Below the pieces are notes generated by a model that saw only the letters and a list, made by a program, of their open reading frames with translations, was not told the DNA's origin and ran no database searches. A DNA stretch of 5,670 nucleotides from Bacteroidales bacterium 45-6 (GTDB taxonomy: Bacteria > Bacteroidota > Bacteroidia > Bacteroidales > Dysgonomonadaceae), in NCBI GenBank assembly GCA_001897035.1, contig MKRS01000665.1:1-5670 (forward strand), in the 5' to 3' direction. Positions 5,182 to 5,670 of this stretch are shown piece after piece. The translations under genes were made by a program, and so were the position numbers. Positions within the stretch are counted from its first letter, which is position 1; the number at the start of each line of letters is the position of its first letter.

Positions 5182-5214
5182 AGGGGGGAGTAAGAAAATC
5201 GCTTGTTCCCCCCT
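5182..5214. repeat. G-run/C-run inverted repeat
   Basis: AGGGGGGA (5182-5189) and TCCCCCCT (5207-5214) are perfect 8-bp arms around a 17-nt loop. The loop contains the TTG -33 element of the second integrase promoter, so folding or a bound protein would interfere with transcription. It lacks a T run and is not a typical terminator. Confidence 0.5.
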
Positions 5215-5233
5215 GATATTCTATCTATTTTTG
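5203..5233 (+). promoter_or_regulatory. Bacteroidota-type promoter of the right-hand integrase
   Basis: TTG (5203-5205), 20 nt, then TATTTTTG (5226-5233) fits the Bacteroides -33/-7 arrangement (TTTG and TAnnTTTG). The -7 box ends 30 nt before the ATG at 5264. It is the best promoter match in the window. Confidence 0.6.
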
Positions 5234-5259
5234 CCAAAGATAATAAATAAATAGAATAT
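5216..5259. repeat. 15-bp inverted repeat overlapping promoter and leader
   Basis: ATATTCTATCTATTT (5216-5230) pairs with AAATAAATAGAATAT (5245-5259) with one mismatch around a 14-nt loop. The left arm covers most of the -7 box and the right arm ends 4 nt before the integrase ATG, so it could be an operator or a translation-controlling hairpin. Confidence 0.5.
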
Positions 5260-5263
5260 TGAT

Positions 5264-5670
5264 ATGATAGAAATTAAGTACAACATCAGGACATTTGTCA
5301 ACAAAAATCAGCAGGTATTAATCCGCGTAAGATGGAATAATAAAAAGGACGAAGTAACTTTTTCTGCGGGTTGCTCCGCTGAACCAGAAAAATGGGATAA
5401 TGTAAATCAGTTAGCCAAGAGAAATACTACACATAAAGTAGGAGGGAAAACATGTATTGCTCGGGAAATAAATGGAAGAATATCCGAAATCTGTGAATAC
5501 ATCACGGAGCGATTCAAACAATCCGAACTGGCAAACAACATCCCGAACAAAGATGAACTAAAGGTATTTGTTAATGAAAAACTTGGCAGAATAATAGAGC
5601 AAGTCTCTGAAGACGAACTGAAGAAAAAAGACAAGACGTTAGAGGATATTTTCAAGGAGTTTTTGAAGAT
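5264..5670 (+). CDS. Second tyrosine recombinase, N-terminal part (135 codons seen)
   Basis: The frame is open to the window edge, so only the N-terminus is visible. Residues 1-45 resemble the arm-binding domain common to Bacteroidales tyrosine integrases: IKYNIRTFVNKNQQVLIRVR, then strands with TFSAGCSAEPEKWDN, matching the family pattern of a short beta-sheet with a Gly-x-Ser...W turn. A helical linker follows (about 66-125), and TLEDIFKEFLK near the edge looks like the start of the SAM-like core-binding domain. The catalytic domain lies outside the window. It has its own promoter with two overlapping inverted repeats and diverges from the left integrase. The family is inferred from the N-terminus only; another DNA-binding protein is less likely. 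Confidence 0.75.
   Translation, partial: MIEIKYNIRTFVNKNQQVLIRVRWNNKKDEVTFSAGCSAEPEKWDNVNQLAKRNTTHKVGGKTCIAREINGRISEICEYITERFKQSELANNIPNKDELKVFVNEKLGRIIEQVSEDELKKKDKTLEDIFKEFLK

Larger units (their letters stand above)
4778..5263. other. Integrase-flanking intergenic region rich in repeats and palindromes
   Basis: No confident gene lies in these 486 bp between two divergent recombinase genes. It holds repeated AGTGTACAAA motifs, small hairpins (TGCCGA/TCGGCA at 4860-4874; ACGGT/ACCGT at 4880-4895), an 18-bp perfect palindrome, a strong bidirectional terminator, a tRNA-3'-end-like sequence, a C-run hairpin and the promoter of the right-hand integrase. This density is expected of an attP/attL-type region with integrase arm sites and operators. 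A 41-codon rightward frame at 4809-4934 contains a CTKC motif but overlaps these repeats and is not called as a gene. Confidence 0.6.

Noticed and set aside
5407..5655. 82-codon leftward frame
   Set aside because: Antisense to the second integrase, with a Ser/Phe-rich shadow composition.

Overview
The window looks like part of a phage-derived or other integrative element in a Bacteroidota (probably Bacteroidales) genome. Evidence: A-rich leaders in place of Shine-Dalgarno sites before most start codons, TAnnTTTG-type -7 promoter boxes, moderate AT content, and two tyrosine recombinases of the style common in Bacteroidales mobile elements. No host housekeeping gene was recognised.

Layout. (1) 1-851: a rightward 240-aa protein of unknown function, possibly a late structural protein, ends at a strong intrinsic terminator (813-851). 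A very acidic 37-aa reading frame on the opposite strand (829-942) ends inside the same hairpin. (2) 1007-2465: a rightward DNA-metabolism block. It begins with an orphan terminator-like hairpin, then two small winged-helix proteins with stop and start overlapping as TAATG (89 and 143 aa). Next come three 21-bp iteron-like repeats at 33-34 bp spacing, a foldable segment, and a RuvC-like Holliday-junction nuclease. This resembles a compact replication and recombination module. (3) 2450-2692: a leftward 70-aa orphan gene with its own promoter-like box, overlapping the nuclease gene tail to tail. (4) 2797-4777: a leftward unit made of a full-length tyrosine recombinase (446 aa) and, 55 nt downstream, a 174-aa unknown protein with an internal duplication around a DVWELF motif; terminator-like hairpins follow it. 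(5) 4778-5263: 486 bp without a confident gene but dense in palindromes, repeats and promoter-like boxes. It includes a bidirectional terminator next to a sequence resembling the 3' end of a tRNA, a candidate attachment site. (6) 5264-end: the start of a second tyrosine recombinase reading right, cut by the window edge.

How it may work together (inference): the winged-helix proteins could bind the iterons to start or control replication, and the RuvC-like enzyme would resolve branched DNA made during replication or recombination. The left integrase would move the element. The second integrase starting on the other side of the tRNA-like site suggests that two elements meet here, or that one element carries recombinases on both sides of its att region. 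The most notable signals are this divergent-integrase junction, the iteron array beside the split winged-helix pair, the duplicated 174-aa partner of the integrase, and the acidic micro-protein.
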